NCBI GenBank assembly: GCA_024234995.1
Contig: JACKNF010000001.1
Span: 1-64,000, forward strand
Source of the DNA: Gammaproteobacteria bacterium
Lineage (GTDB): Bacteria > Pseudomonadota > Gammaproteobacteria > Competibacterales > Competibacteraceae
Reading direction: 5' to 3'
Length of the DNA: 64,000 nucleotides
In this document: one piece after another, positions 54,181 to 63,495 of the stretch
How the letters are laid out: every line of letters starts with the position of its first letter
Position numbering within the stretch: position 1 is the first letter of the stretch
Translations under genes and position numbers: made by a program
The notes under the pieces: generated by a model
What the model was told of the DNA's origin: nothing
What the model saw: only the letters and a program-made list of their open reading frames with translations
Databases searched by the model: none

Positions 54181-56793
54181 ATGACTGAAATTGCCAAAGA
54201 AATCCTGCCGGTCAATCTAGAAGACGAAATGCGTCAATCTTATCTGGATTACGCGATGAGCGTGATCGTTGGACGGGCGCTGCCGGATGTGCGTGATGGT
54301 CTCAAACCAGTACATCGGCGGGTATTGTTCGCTATGAGCGAATTAGGCAATGATTGGAACAAACCTTATAAAAAATCTGCGCGTGTGGTCGGCGACTGTA
54401 TCGGTAAATATCATCCGCATGGTGACGTTGCTGTTTACGACACGATTGTCCGCATGGCACAGCCTTTTTCCTTACGCTATATGCTGGTTGATGGACAAGG
54501 GAACTTTGGAAGCATTGATGGCGATGCGCCTGCCGCCATGCGGTACACTGAAGTGCGTATGTCCCGTATCGCACACGAGTTGCTGGCCGATATCGATAAG
54601 GAAACAGTGGATTTCGTCCCCAACTATGACGAATCAGAGCATGAACCGGCTGTTTTCCCCACCCGCCTCCCCAATTTATTGGTCAACGGCTCCTCGGGGA
54701 TCGCCGTTGGCATGGCTACTAACATCCCGCCACACAATCTTGGTGAAGTGATCGACGCCTGCATTGCCCTGATCGATGATCCGGTGTTAAGTGTTTCACA
54801 ATTGATGCACTATCTCCCAGGGCCGGATTTCCCCACCGCCGCGCTGATTAACGGGATCAGCGGTATCCATGATGCCTATGAAACCGGGCGGGGCCGGGTG
54901 CGGATGCGCGCCAAAACGGAATTTGAAATAGACGAGGTGCGTAATCGGCAAGCGATTATCGTCACCGAACTCCCCTACCAGGTGAACAAGGCCCGGTTGA
55001 TCGAAAAAATCGCCGAACTGGTTAAGGAAAAGAAGATCGAGGGTATCGCGGAACTGCGCGATGAATCCGACAAGGAGGGTCTGCGTATCTACATCGAACT
55101 CCGGCGGAATGAAACCGCTGAGGTCGTGCTGAATAACCTGTTCTTACACACGCCTCTGCAATGTGTTTTCGGCGTCAACATGGTGGCGCTGGTGGAAGGT
55201 CAACCTCGCCTGTTGAACCTCAAGCAGATGCTGGAAGCATTCCTAGCGCATCGCCGCGAAGTGGTCATCCGGCGTACCGTGTTCGATCTGCGCAAGGCCC
55301 GGGAGCGCGCCCATATCGTCGAAGGTTTAATGGTCGCGCTCGCCAATCTTGATCCTCTGATCGCCTTGATCCGCGCTGCCGCTGATCCTGCTATGGCGCG
55401 GGCCGCGTTGCTCGAACAGGTCTGGATACCGGGGTTGGTCACTGATCTGCTGGCGCAATCGGGCGCTGACTTATCGCGGCCCGGCGATTTACCCGCGGAG
55501 TTCGGGCTGAGCGAAACCGGTTACCGGTTGTCGCTTGCTCAAGCGCAGGCAATCCTGGACTTACGATTGCACCGTCTGACCGGCTTGGAGCAGCGTAAGC
55601 TGCTGGATGAATACCAGGAGCTACTAAGACGGATTAAGGACTATCTGGAGATCCTGGCGGTGCCGGAACGATTGACGGCAGTAATTCGCGCCGAGCTGAC
55701 TGAGTTGCGCACCCAATACAGCGACCCTCGCCGCACGGCCATTCTCCCCGACGAGCAGGACCTCAATCTGGAAGACCTGATCAACGAGGAGACGATGGTG
55801 GTCACGCTGTCCCATGCCGGTTATGTCAAGGCGCAGCCGTTGACGCTGTACCGGGCGCAACGGCGTGGGGGCCGGGGCCGGGCGGCAGCCACGATCCGCG
55901 AAGAGGATTTTATTGATAAGTTGTTCATCGCCAGCACCCATGACACCCTGCTCTGCTTCTCCAATCGCGGTCAAGTGTACTGGAAAAAGGTTTATGAATT
56001 GCCGCAAGCTGGGCGGACGGCACGCGGACGGCCGATCATTAATCTGCTGCCTCTGGAAGAAGGCGAACGCATTAATGCGGTGCTGGCGGTCCGTGAATTT
56101 AGCGAAGATCACTTTGTCTTTTTCGCTACGACCAGCGGGACCGTCAAAAAAACTCCGCTATCCGAATATTCCCGGCCACGTGCGAACGGCATCATTGCCA
56201 TTGACTTACGTGATGGCGACCAACTGGTGGACGTAGCGCTGACCCACGGTCAATGCGATGTTATGTTGTTCACCGATGCTGGCAAAGCGCTACGCTTCGC
56301 TGAGACCAACGTGCGGAACATGGGGCGCACGGCGTGCGGGGTGCGGGGTATCCGCCTGGAGAAAGACCAAAAAGTCATCGCGCTGATCGTCGTCGGGGAC
56401 GGTGCAGTGCTGACCGTCACTGAAAAAGGCTATGGTAAACGCACGCCAGCCGCTGACTACCCGCTTCGTGGGCGCGGTGGTCAAGGTGTAATCTCCATTC
56501 AGACTACCGAACGCAATGGCCGGGTCACGGGGGCGGTGCAAGTAGAAAGCGATGATGAAATCATGTTAATCACCGACGGTGGTACATTGGTACGCACCCC
56601 GGTTGACGGCATTTCCCTGGTGGGCCGCAATACGCAGGGGGTAAAGCTGATTAGTTTGCAGGGTTACGAAAAATTGATTGGCGTTGAGAAAATCGAAGGT
56701 ATTGGCGAGGCAGATACCGATGACGATTTGCCGGTGAGCGGCGCAGAGTTAGCAGCGGATGAAGGGACCAAAGATGATGAGGGGCCGGTATGA
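54181..56793 (+). CDS. gyrA: DNA gyrase subunit A
   Basis: This is a 870-residue type IIA topoisomerase subunit. The catalytic Tyr122 is in AAMRYTEVR. The GyrA box QRRGGRG is present near residue 560, and the C-terminal beta-pinwheel repeats follow, which together separate it from ParC. The quinolone-determining region reads GKYHPHGDVAVYDTIV: residue 83 is Val (GTT, 54427-54429) where E. coli has Ser, while Asp87 is kept. The stop overlaps the pheA start by four bases, so gyrA and pheA are translationally coupled. Confidence 0.97.
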   Translation: MTEIAKEILPVNLEDEMRQSYLDYAMSVIVGRALPDVRDGLKPVHRRVLFAMSELGNDWNKPYKKSARVVGDCIGKYHPHGDVAVYDTIVRMAQPFSLRYMLVDGQGNFGSIDGDAPAAMRYTEVRMSRIAHELLADIDKETVDFVPNYDESEHEPAVFPTRLPNLLVNGSSGIAVGMATNIPPHNLGEVIDACIALIDDPVLSVSQLMHYLPGPDFPTAALINGISGIHDAYETGRGRVRMRAKTEFEIDEVRNRQAIIVTELPYQVNKARLIEKIAELVKEKKIEGIAELRDESDKEGLRIYIELRRNETAEVVLNNLFLHTPLQCVFGVNMVALVEGQPRLLNLKQMLEAFLAHRREVVIRRTVFDLRKARERAHIVEGLMVALANLDPLIALIRAAADPAMARAALLEQVWIPGLVTDLLAQSGADLSRPGDLPAEFGLSETGYRLSLAQAQAILDLRLHRLTGLEQRKLLDEYQELLRRIKDYLEILAVPERLTAVIRAELTELRTQYSDPRRTAILPDEQDLNLEDLINEETMVVTLSHAGYVKAQPLTLYRAQRRGGRGRAAATIREEDFIDKLFIASTHDTLLCFSNRGQVYWKKVYELPQAGRTARGRPIINLLPLEEGERINAVLAVREFSEDHFVFFATTSGTVKKTPLSEYSRPRANGIIAIDLRDGDQLVDVALTHGQCDVMLFTDAGKALRFAETNVRNMGRTACGVRGIRLEKDQKVIALIVVGDGAVLTVTEKGYGKRTPAADYPLRGRGGQGVISIQTTERNGRVTGAVQVESDDEIMLITDGGTLVRTPVDGISLVGRNTQGVKLISLQGYEKLIGVEKIEGIGEADTDDDLPVSGAELAADEGTKDDEGPV

Positions 56794-57878
56794 ACAGCGA
56801 AGCAGACAGTTTACAGGCACTGCGTGAGCACATCGATGCACTGGACCGGCAGATTCAAACCTTAATCTCTGAGCGGGCATGCTGTGCGCAACAGGTTGGC
56901 GTAATTAAGCAGGCAGCAGGCGCTACTGGCAACTTCTACCGTCCTGAACGCGAGGCGCAGGTGCTGCGGCGGGTGATCGAGACGAACCCAGGGCCGCTCA
57001 GTAACGAGGAAATGGCCCGGTTATTCCGTGAGATTATGTCGGCCTGTCTGGCGTTAGAGGAACCGCTGAAAATTGCTTTTCTTGGCCCGGAAGGCACCTT
57101 TACCCAAGCAGCAGCGCTTAAGCATTTCGGTCAATCCATCCATAGCATTCCGCTGCGAGCGATTGATGAAGTCTTTCGCGAGGTTGAGGCAGGTTCTGCC
57201 GATTACGGGGTCGTGCCCGTGGAAAATTCCACCGAAGGTGTAGTCAATCACACCTTGGATATGTTTCTGCAATCGCCCCTGTGCATCTGTGGCGAAGTTC
57301 AGATGCGCATCAATCATCATCTAATCACGCGCGCCGCCACGCTTGGGGAGATTCGCCGTATTTATTCACACCGGCAATCGCTCGCTCAATGCCGTGAATG
57401 GCTGAACCTCAATCTGCCACGTACCGAGCAAATTGAGGTTGGCAGTAATGGCGAAGCAGCGTCGAGAGTGCGGGATGCGGCGGATGTAGCGGCGATTGCC
57501 GGACAGTGCGCAGCAGATATTTACAAGCTGCCAACTTTGGTGCGGAATATCGAGGATGAACCGAACAATACCACGCGGTTTCTGATCATCGGCAACCGGC
57601 CTATTGCTCCCTCAGGGGATGATAAAACCGCGCTGTTAGTTGCCTCGCTCAATCGGCCTGGCGCGTTGTTTAAACTCTTGGAACCGCTAGCCCGGCATAA
57701 CGTCAGTATGAACCGCATCGAATCACGGCCTTCGCGGCGTGGGATGTGGGACTATGTGTTCTTTATTGACTTGGATGGTCACGCTCATGATTCGCCTGTG
57801 GCTGGAGCGCTTGCCGAATTGCGCGATCAGGCCAGTTTATTTCGGGTGCTGGGGTCGTATCCGAAAGGCGTGCTTTAA
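56790..57878 (+). CDS. pheA: chorismate mutase/prephenate dehydratase (P-protein)
   Basis: This is a 362-residue three-domain enzyme that makes phenylpyruvate from chorismate. An AroQ-type chorismate mutase occupies about 1-90 (LREHIDALDRQIQTLISERA). The prephenate dehydratase (about 92-270) has KIAFLGPEGTFTQAAALKHFG, NSTEGVVNHTLDM and TRFLIIG. The ACT regulatory domain (about 275-362) keeps GALF and ESRP, so Phe feedback is expected. It overlaps gyrA and is followed by hisC and tyrA, an aromatic amino acid block. Confidence 0.95.
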   Translation: MNSEADSLQALREHIDALDRQIQTLISERACCAQQVGVIKQAAGATGNFYRPEREAQVLRRVIETNPGPLSNEEMARLFREIMSACLALEEPLKIAFLGPEGTFTQAAALKHFGQSIHSIPLRAIDEVFREVEAGSADYGVVPVENSTEGVVNHTLDMFLQSPLCICGEVQMRINHHLITRAATLGEIRRIYSHRQSLAQCREWLNLNLPRTEQIEVGSNGEAASRVRDAADVAAIAGQCAADIYKLPTLVRNIEDEPNNTTRFLIIGNRPIAPSGDDKTALLVASLNRPGALFKLLEPLARHNVSMNRIESRPSRRGMWDYVFFIDLDGHAHDSPVAGALAELRDQASLFRVLGSYPKGVL

Positions 57879-57924
57879 GCATGATTGATCCGGCTTTCAG
57901 CATTTTCAAAGGAGTTTGTCAGCC

Positions 57925-59049
57925 ATGTCCTGCGATTTCCTGTCCCTCGCCGCATCCGGCGTCCGTACTCTGCAACCTTATCAGCCCGGCAAACCAGAGA
58001 GCGAATTGCGCCGGGAATATGGCCTGAGCGATATCGTTAAACTGGCATCCAACGAAAATCCGCTTGGCCCCAGTTCCCATGCGCTCACGGCCGTGCGTGA
58101 AGCATTGGCTCATCTGGCGCGTTATCCGGATGGCAACGGCTTTGAACTCAAGGCAGCCTTGTCCGCGAAACTGGATGTATCGATGGCAATGCTGACTTTG
58201 GGCAATGGTTCCAATGATGTGCTGGAATTGGTAGCACGCGCATTCCTGACGCCGGAACACGAGGCGGTGTTTTCCGAGCATGCCTTCGCAGTCTACCCCA
58301 TCGTCACCCAAGCGATCGGCGCAACTGCCCGGGTCGCTAAAGCCCATCCGCCTGCGCATGCCATGCCCCATGGCCATAACCTAGCAGCCCTGCTCGCGTT
58401 AATTAATGACCGCACCCGCGTTGTTTTTATCGCTAACCCGAATAATCCTACCGGTACCTGGCTGAAAACCGCTGAGTTGCAAGAATTTCTGGAGGCGGTC
58501 CCCGCGCCGGTGATCATCGTCGTGGACGAGGCTTATTTTGAATATGTCGAGGCTGAAGCAGATTGTCCCAGCGCATTGCGCTGGCTTAACCGGTTCCCGA
58601 ATCTCGTTGTGACCCGCACCTTTTCCAAAGCCTATGGATTAGCAGGATTGCGGGTGGGGTATGCTGTTTCTCATCCCCAGGTCGCCGATCTGCTGAACCG
58701 GGTCCGCCAGCCGTTCAATGTCAATAGCCTGGCTCTGGTTGCGGCAGCGGCGGCGTTGGATGATGTCAGCCACTTGGAACGCAGTCGAGCGGTTAACCGT
58801 GCGGGCATGCAGCAATTGCAGGATGCTTGCCGTCAGCGGGGTTTGAAGTGGTTGCCATCGGCGGGCAATTTCCTCTGTGTGAATATGGAGCGTCCTGGGC
58901 GGGAAGTATTCCTGGAACTCCTCAAACGAGGTGTGATTGTCCGTCCGGTGGATAACTACGGTCTACCTCAGTATGTGCGGATCAGTATTGGCACTGAGGC
59001 GGAAAATACGCGGTTAATCGAAACCATGAACGACATGCTGCGAGGTTGA
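57925..59049 (+). CDS. hisC: histidinol-phosphate aminotransferase
   Basis: This is a 374-residue PLP enzyme of fold type I. The motifs KLASNENPLGPS, NPNNPTGTW and the PLP-lysine segment TRTFSKAYGLAGLRVGY are intact, and the terminal Arg motif is in YVRISIG. AAGGAG lies ten bases before the ATG at 57925. In the pheA-hisC-tyrA context this copy may also transaminate aromatic keto acids, as reported for the hisC beside pheA in other bacteria. Confidence 0.92.
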   Translation: MSCDFLSLAASGVRTLQPYQPGKPESELRREYGLSDIVKLASNENPLGPSSHALTAVREALAHLARYPDGNGFELKAALSAKLDVSMAMLTLGNGSNDVLELVARAFLTPEHEAVFSEHAFAVYPIVTQAIGATARVAKAHPPAHAMPHGHNLAALLALINDRTRVVFIANPNNPTGTWLKTAELQEFLEAVPAPVIIVVDEAYFEYVEAEADCPSALRWLNRFPNLVVTRTFSKAYGLAGLRVGYAVSHPQVADLLNRVRQPFNVNSLALVAAAAALDDVSHLERSRAVNRAGMQQLQDACRQRGLKWLPSAGNFLCVNMERPGREVFLELLKRGVIVRPVDNYGLPQYVRISIGTEAENTRLIETMNDMLRG

Positions 59050-59053
59050 TAGG

Positions 59054-59929
59054 GTGGCAGCACGACCTTTAATTCGACGGCTGTGCGTTATTGGCGTCGG
59101 CCTGATTGGCGGTTCCCTGGCCCGGGCATTGCGGGAGGCGGGTGAGGTTGACGAAATAGTCGGCTGTGGGCGTGGCGAGGACAATTTGCGGGCTGCCGTG
59201 CGTTTGGGTGTGGTCGATCGTTATGATACCGACCCCGCCCGTGCCGTCACCGGCGCAGACGTCGTGGTGGTTGCTGTACCGCTAGGCGCTATCGCCCCGG
59301 TGTTGCGCACCCTCGTTCCGCACCTGTCAGCCAATACAGTAGTGACCGATGTCGGTAGCGCTAAAGGCAGTGTTGTAGCAGATGTTGAGCGCATTTACGG
59401 CGCTATCCCGCCAAATTTCGTACCCGGTCATCCGATTGCCGGCACCGAGCAAAGCGGGGTCGAAGCGTCGTTCGCTACCCTATTTCAGAACCGGCGCGTG
59501 ATTCTGACGCCATTGGCCGAGACCTGTGCTACCGCACATCATCTTATCCGGCAGATGTGGGCGTTGACAGGTGCTGAAGTGATCGATATGGGGGTGCATC
59601 ATCACGATGCCGTGCTGGCTGCAACCAGCCATTTACCCCATATGCTAGCTTACACGCTGGTGGATACCTTGGCGCGGCTGGATGACCGGGCAGAAATTTT
59701 CCGCTATGCCGCGGGCGGTTTCCGGGATTTCAGCCGCATTGCTTCCAGTGATCCGAAAATGTGGCATGATATTTGTATTGCCAACCGTGAGCAATTATTG
59801 GAAATGATAGCCCTGTTTTCGGCGGATCTGGAACGGCTCGCTGAGGCAATCCGCAGCGATGACCGCGCCACAATTCTTGCGACTTTCCAGAGAGCTAAAC
59901 GTGCTCGTGACAATCTATATCTTGAATGA
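59054..59929 (+). CDS. tyrA: prephenate dehydrogenase
   Basis: This is a 291-residue NAD-dependent TyrA without a fused mutase or AroA domain. The nucleotide fold is IGVGLIGGSLARALREAG. The conserved GHPIAGTEQSGVEAS and HHHDAVLAATSHLPHMLAYT carry the catalytic His. The start is GTG, four bases after the hisC stop. In Pseudomonas-like relatives TyrA is followed by or fused to AroA; here it ends alone and 330 bases without a gene follow. Confidence 0.93.
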   Translation: MAARPLIRRLCVIGVGLIGGSLARALREAGEVDEIVGCGRGEDNLRAAVRLGVVDRYDTDPARAVTGADVVVVAVPLGAIAPVLRTLVPHLSANTVVTDVGSAKGSVVADVERIYGAIPPNFVPGHPIAGTEQSGVEASFATLFQNRRVILTPLAETCATAHHLIRQMWALTGAEVIDMGVHHHDAVLAATSHLPHMLAYTLVDTLARLDDRAEIFRYAAGGFRDFSRIASSDPKMWHDICIANREQLLEMIALFSADLERLAEAIRSDDRATILATFQRAKRARDNLYLE

Positions 59930-60259
59930 TTGAAAGATGCGTGTTTGCTTGCCGGGCATGGGCCATGTCTCCTGCATTATTCCAACACACGGTTCATTTT
60001 GTTAAGATGGCCAGCCAGTTCTTCAAGGATCCTTGCCCCAAGAAGCTTGAACGTCCCGCCTGCAACGCGGCCCGCATGACCACGATCTAAAAAGTTATGA
60101 AGAACTGTTTTTTCAGGTCACAGAGCTACGGGGGTTGGGGTGCCGTCTTTTCAGCAACCCAGCAAGGGTCTTCACCGAAGATGGGGTTTGTGGTGTTTTT
60201 AGCCCCGTCGACAAAAGAATTTTGCAGAGCGTGCGTGACCGAGCAATTTAGGGTAAGAA
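59930..60259. other. intergenic region between tyrA and cvpA
   Basis: No gene is seen in 330 bases. A perfect 12-bp palindrome CAAGGATCCTTG lies at 60024-60035. Other short dyads (TCTTC-ACC-GAAGA near 60170) are weak. The promoter of cvpA-purF should lie here, but I could not identify a consensus. The gap marks the junction of two conserved gene blocks. Confidence 0.4.
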
Positions 60260-60754
60260 ATGAACTGGGCTGATTACCTGATCATCTTTCTCATTGCCCT
60301 TTCCATGCTCATTGGACTCTGGCGAGGTCTGTTGCGCGAGGTTATCTCGCTGGTAACGTGGATCGCTGCTTTCGCTATTGCTTTTCTTTTTGCCGAGGAT
60401 GGCGCTGTCCATCTGGTTCCTTACATCGATCTTCCATCGTTGCGGATTGCGGCAGCCTTTGGGGGCCTATTCTTGGCTACATTGCTCATTGGCGGGTTGA
60501 TCGGCATCGTCTCTTCCTATCTGGTCAGTTACACTGGCCTGACGGGCACTGACCGGCTGCTCGGTACGGTTTTCGGGCTGGCACGCGGCGCAGCCATAGT
60601 CGTCGTCTTGGTGCTAGCGGCGGGGTTAACTCCCTTGCCTAATGATCCCTGGTGGCAGCAATCGCTGCTGTTGGGCCGTTTCCAGGAAGGGGCTCTCTGG
60701 CTGCGGGGTGTCCTACCGCCGGAATTAGCTCAGAACATTCGCTTCCCGTCATAA
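60260..60754 (+). CDS. cvpA: CvpA family protein (colicin V production)
   Basis: This is a 164-residue inner membrane protein with four hydrophobic helices and the conserved opening NWADYLIIFLIALSMLIGLWRGLLREVISL. AGGGTAAG precedes the ATG. CvpA is needed for colicin V production and envelope integrity in E. coli. It lies 24 bases upstream of purF, as in E. coli and Pseudomonas. Confidence 0.93.
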   Translation: MNWADYLIIFLIALSMLIGLWRGLLREVISLVTWIAAFAIAFLFAEDGAVHLVPYIDLPSLRIAAAFGGLFLATLLIGGLIGIVSSYLVSYTGLTGTDRLLGTVFGLARGAAIVVVLVLAAGLTPLPNDPWWQQSLLLGRFQEGALWLRGVLPPELAQNIRFPS

Positions 60755-60778
60755 ACCGGTTTGCGGAGGAGGGTGCCC

Positions 60779-62290
60779 ATGTGTGGAATCATCGGTATTG
60801 CGGGACGGAATCCGGTCAATCAAAGCCTGTTTGACGGTCTGACCGTTTTGCAGCATCGGGGCCAGGATGCAGCGGGTATTGTGACCTGTGACGATGGCCG
60901 TCTGTATCTGCGAAAGGATAATGGCCTGGTCCGCGACGTAATTCGCACCCGCCATATGCGCAATCTGCATGGCAATATCGGAATTGGCCACGTCCGTTAC
61001 CCGACGGCAGGCAGCGCTGATTCTGCGGAGGCGCAACCCTTCTACGTCAACTCACCGTTCGGTATTACTCTCGCGCATAACGGTAATCTGACCAATTCGG
61101 TCCAGCTCAAAAACGAGCTATTCCGCTCCGATCGGCGCCATATCAACACCCACTCTGATTCAGAAATTCTGCTTAACGTCCTGGCCCACGAGCTGCAGCA
61201 GCGCAGTGCATTATCAATTGACCCTGAGGACATTTTTGCTGCAGTAGCGGCGGTTCACCGGCGGGTGCAAGGTGCTTATGCAGCGGTAGCGCTCATCGTT
61301 GGTTTTGGCTTAGTCGCTTTTCGTGATCCCCACGGCATCCGGCCCCTCGTGTTCGGTCGACGCGAAACTGAACAGGGGATGGAATATATGGTCGCTTCGG
61401 AAAGCGTGGCGCTGGACGTTCTGGATTTCCAGCGTATCCGCGATGTCGCGCCCGGCGAAGCGGTGCTGTTTGATCTGGATGGCCGGATGCATGCGCGCCA
61501 ATGTGCTGAGCATCCTTGCTATTCACCCTGCATCTTCGAGTTTGTCTATCTGGCCCGGCCGGATTCGATCATCGATCAAGTATCGGTCCACAAGGCCCGG
61601 TTACGCATGGGAGAACATCTGGCCGAAAAGATCCTGCGAGTTTGGCCGGAACAAGATATTGATGTAGTCATTCCGATCCCTGACACCAGCCGTACCGCCG
61701 CCCTGCAAATGGCGTCGATCCTGGGCATCAAATACCGGGAAGGTTTCATCAAAAATCGCTATATTGCGCGCACCTTCATTATGCCTGGGCAAAAAACCCG
61801 CAAAAAATCAGTGCGTCAGAAGCTAAATGCGATTGATCTAGAATTTCGCGGCAAAAACGTGATGCTGGTGGACGATTCAATCGTACGCGGCACCACCTCT
61901 GGGGAAATTATCCGTATGGCGCGTGATGCCGGCGCCCGCCGGGTTTACTTTGCTTCTGCCGCGCCGCCGGTGCGTTATCCCAATGTTTATGGCATCGACA
62001 TGCCTGCTGCCCGTGAATTGATTGCTCACGCCCGTTCCGAAGAAGAAATTGCCCAAGCGATTGGCGCTGATCATTTAATCTTCCAGGATCTGCCGGATCT
62101 GGAAGATGCAGTGCGGCGTGGCAACCGCGCGCTCAAGCGTTTCGATGCTTCCTGTTTTACCGGTGAGTACGTAACCGGTGGCATCGACAGGGATTATCTG
62201 GACTGTCTTGCGCGTGAACGTTCTGATAGCGTCCAAGGCACCCGGAAAAGCGCCAACAGCGCCATCATCGACCTGCACAATAACGCTTGA
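60779..62290 (+). CDS. purF: amidophosphoribosyltransferase
   Basis: This is the first committed enzyme of purine synthesis, 503 residues. The chosen start gives MCGIIGIAG, so the nucleophilic Cys becomes the N-terminus after Met removal, with no propeptide, as in E. coli. Motifs of the glutaminase (HRGQDAAG, GHVRYPTAG, LAHNGNL) and of the phosphoribosyltransferase (VMLVDDSIVRGTTS) are intact. GGAGGAG lies upstream of the ATG. An in-frame start six codons earlier is less likely. Confidence 0.96.
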   Translation: MCGIIGIAGRNPVNQSLFDGLTVLQHRGQDAAGIVTCDDGRLYLRKDNGLVRDVIRTRHMRNLHGNIGIGHVRYPTAGSADSAEAQPFYVNSPFGITLAHNGNLTNSVQLKNELFRSDRRHINTHSDSEILLNVLAHELQQRSALSIDPEDIFAAVAAVHRRVQGAYAAVALIVGFGLVAFRDPHGIRPLVFGRRETEQGMEYMVASESVALDVLDFQRIRDVAPGEAVLFDLDGRMHARQCAEHPCYSPCIFEFVYLARPDSIIDQVSVHKARLRMGEHLAEKILRVWPEQDIDVVIPIPDTSRTAALQMASILGIKYREGFIKNRYIARTFIMPGQKTRKKSVRQKLNAIDLEFRGKNVMLVDDSIVRGTTSGEIIRMARDAGARRVYFASAAPPVRYPNVYGIDMPAARELIAHARSEEEIAQAIGADHLIFQDLPDLEDAVRRGNRALKRFDASCFTGEYVTGGIDRDYLDCLARERSDSVQGTRKSANSAIIDLHNNA

Positions 62291-62299
62291 GAGTACAAA

Positions 62300-63493
62300 A
62301 TGGATAGCGACCACTCGCCGGAATTGGGCTTTGCCAGCCTGGCAGTACGTGCTGGCCAAGTTCGCACCGCCGAAGGTGAACATGCCGAGCCGATTTTTGC
62401 CACGTCTAGTTTCGTCTTTACCAATGCTGCGGAAGCGGCTGCCCGGTTTAGCGGCGCGCTCCCTGGCAATATCTATTCCCGGTTCACTAACCCCACCGTG
62501 CGCATGTTCCAGGAACGTCTGGCGGCGTTGGAAGGCGGCGAAACGTGCATTGCGACGGCCTCCGGCATGGCGGCGATCCTGGCGACCTGTATGAGCTTGC
62601 TGAAAAGTGGCGACCACATCATTTCAGCCAGTGGTGTGTTTGGCACCACTCTGTCGCTGCTCAATCAATACTTGAGCAAATTTGGCGTCGCCACGACATA
62701 TGTGCGGCTATCTGATTTATCCGCTTGGGAAATGGCGATTCGCCCGGAAACCCGGATGTTCTATCTGGAAACGCCCTCCAATCCGCTGATGGAGCTGGCC
62801 GACATCCAGGCGCTGGCCGATCTCGCTCATTCCCATAACATTCTGCTGGTGGTGGACAATTGCTTTTGTACGCCAGCTCTGCAACAACCGTTTAAGCTGG
62901 GCGCCGATCTGGTCATTCACTCCGCCACCAAGTATCTGGATGGACAAGGCCGTTGTGTGGGCGGGGCGGTGGTCGGTGATCAACAGCGGGTCGGCGTAGA
63001 CATTTACGGTTTTCTGCGCACCGCAGGTCCTACCATGAGCCCATTCAACGCGTGGGTGTTTCTCAAGGGACTGGAAACTTTGCGCCTGCGGATGCAAGCT
63101 TGCAGTGAATCGGCCCTATGCCTGGCTGAATGGTTAGAGACTCAGCCGGCCGTGGAACGGGTCTATTACCCTGGCCTGCCTTCACATCCTCAGCATGAAC
63201 TGGCTAAGCGGCAGCAGCGTGCTTTCGGCGGCATCGTTTCCTTCGATCTGCGCGGCGGCCGCGAGGCCGCTTGGGCGTTGATCGACAATACCCGGTTGCT
63301 CTCGATCACTGCCAATCTAGGCGATGCTAAAACCACCATCACGCATCCTGCAACCACCACACATGGCCGGTTAACGCCAGAGGAGCGTGAGCGGGCCGGT
63401 ATCGGCGACGGGTTGGTGCGGGTTTCGGTAGGGCTAGAGGAAACGGTGGATATTCAACGTGATCTGGAGCGTGGTTTGCAGCGGCTGGCTTGA
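62300..63493 (+). CDS. metZ: O-succinylhomoserine sulfhydrylase
   Basis: This is a 397-residue Cys/Met-metabolism PLP enzyme. The PLP Lys is in HSATKYLDGQGRCVGG, and YSRFTNPTVRMFQERLAALEGG and ETPSNPLMELADI are typical of MetZ. The opening LGFASLAVRAGQVRTAEGEHAEPIFATSS matches MetZ proteins linked to purF. It makes homocysteine directly from sulfide and O-succinylhomoserine. It starts nine bases after purF and two bases before the HAD gene. Confidence 0.93.
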   Translation: MDSDHSPELGFASLAVRAGQVRTAEGEHAEPIFATSSFVFTNAAEAAARFSGALPGNIYSRFTNPTVRMFQERLAALEGGETCIATASGMAAILATCMSLLKSGDHIISASGVFGTTLSLLNQYLSKFGVATTYVRLSDLSAWEMAIRPETRMFYLETPSNPLMELADIQALADLAHSHNILLVVDNCFCTPALQQPFKLGADLVIHSATKYLDGQGRCVGGAVVGDQQRVGVDIYGFLRTAGPTMSPFNAWVFLKGLETLRLRMQACSESALCLAEWLETQPAVERVYYPGLPSHPQHELAKRQQRAFGGIVSFDLRGGREAAWALIDNTRLLSITANLGDAKTTITHPATTTHGRLTPEERERAGIGDGLVRVSVGLEETVDIQRDLERGLQRLA

Positions 63494-63495
63494 AG

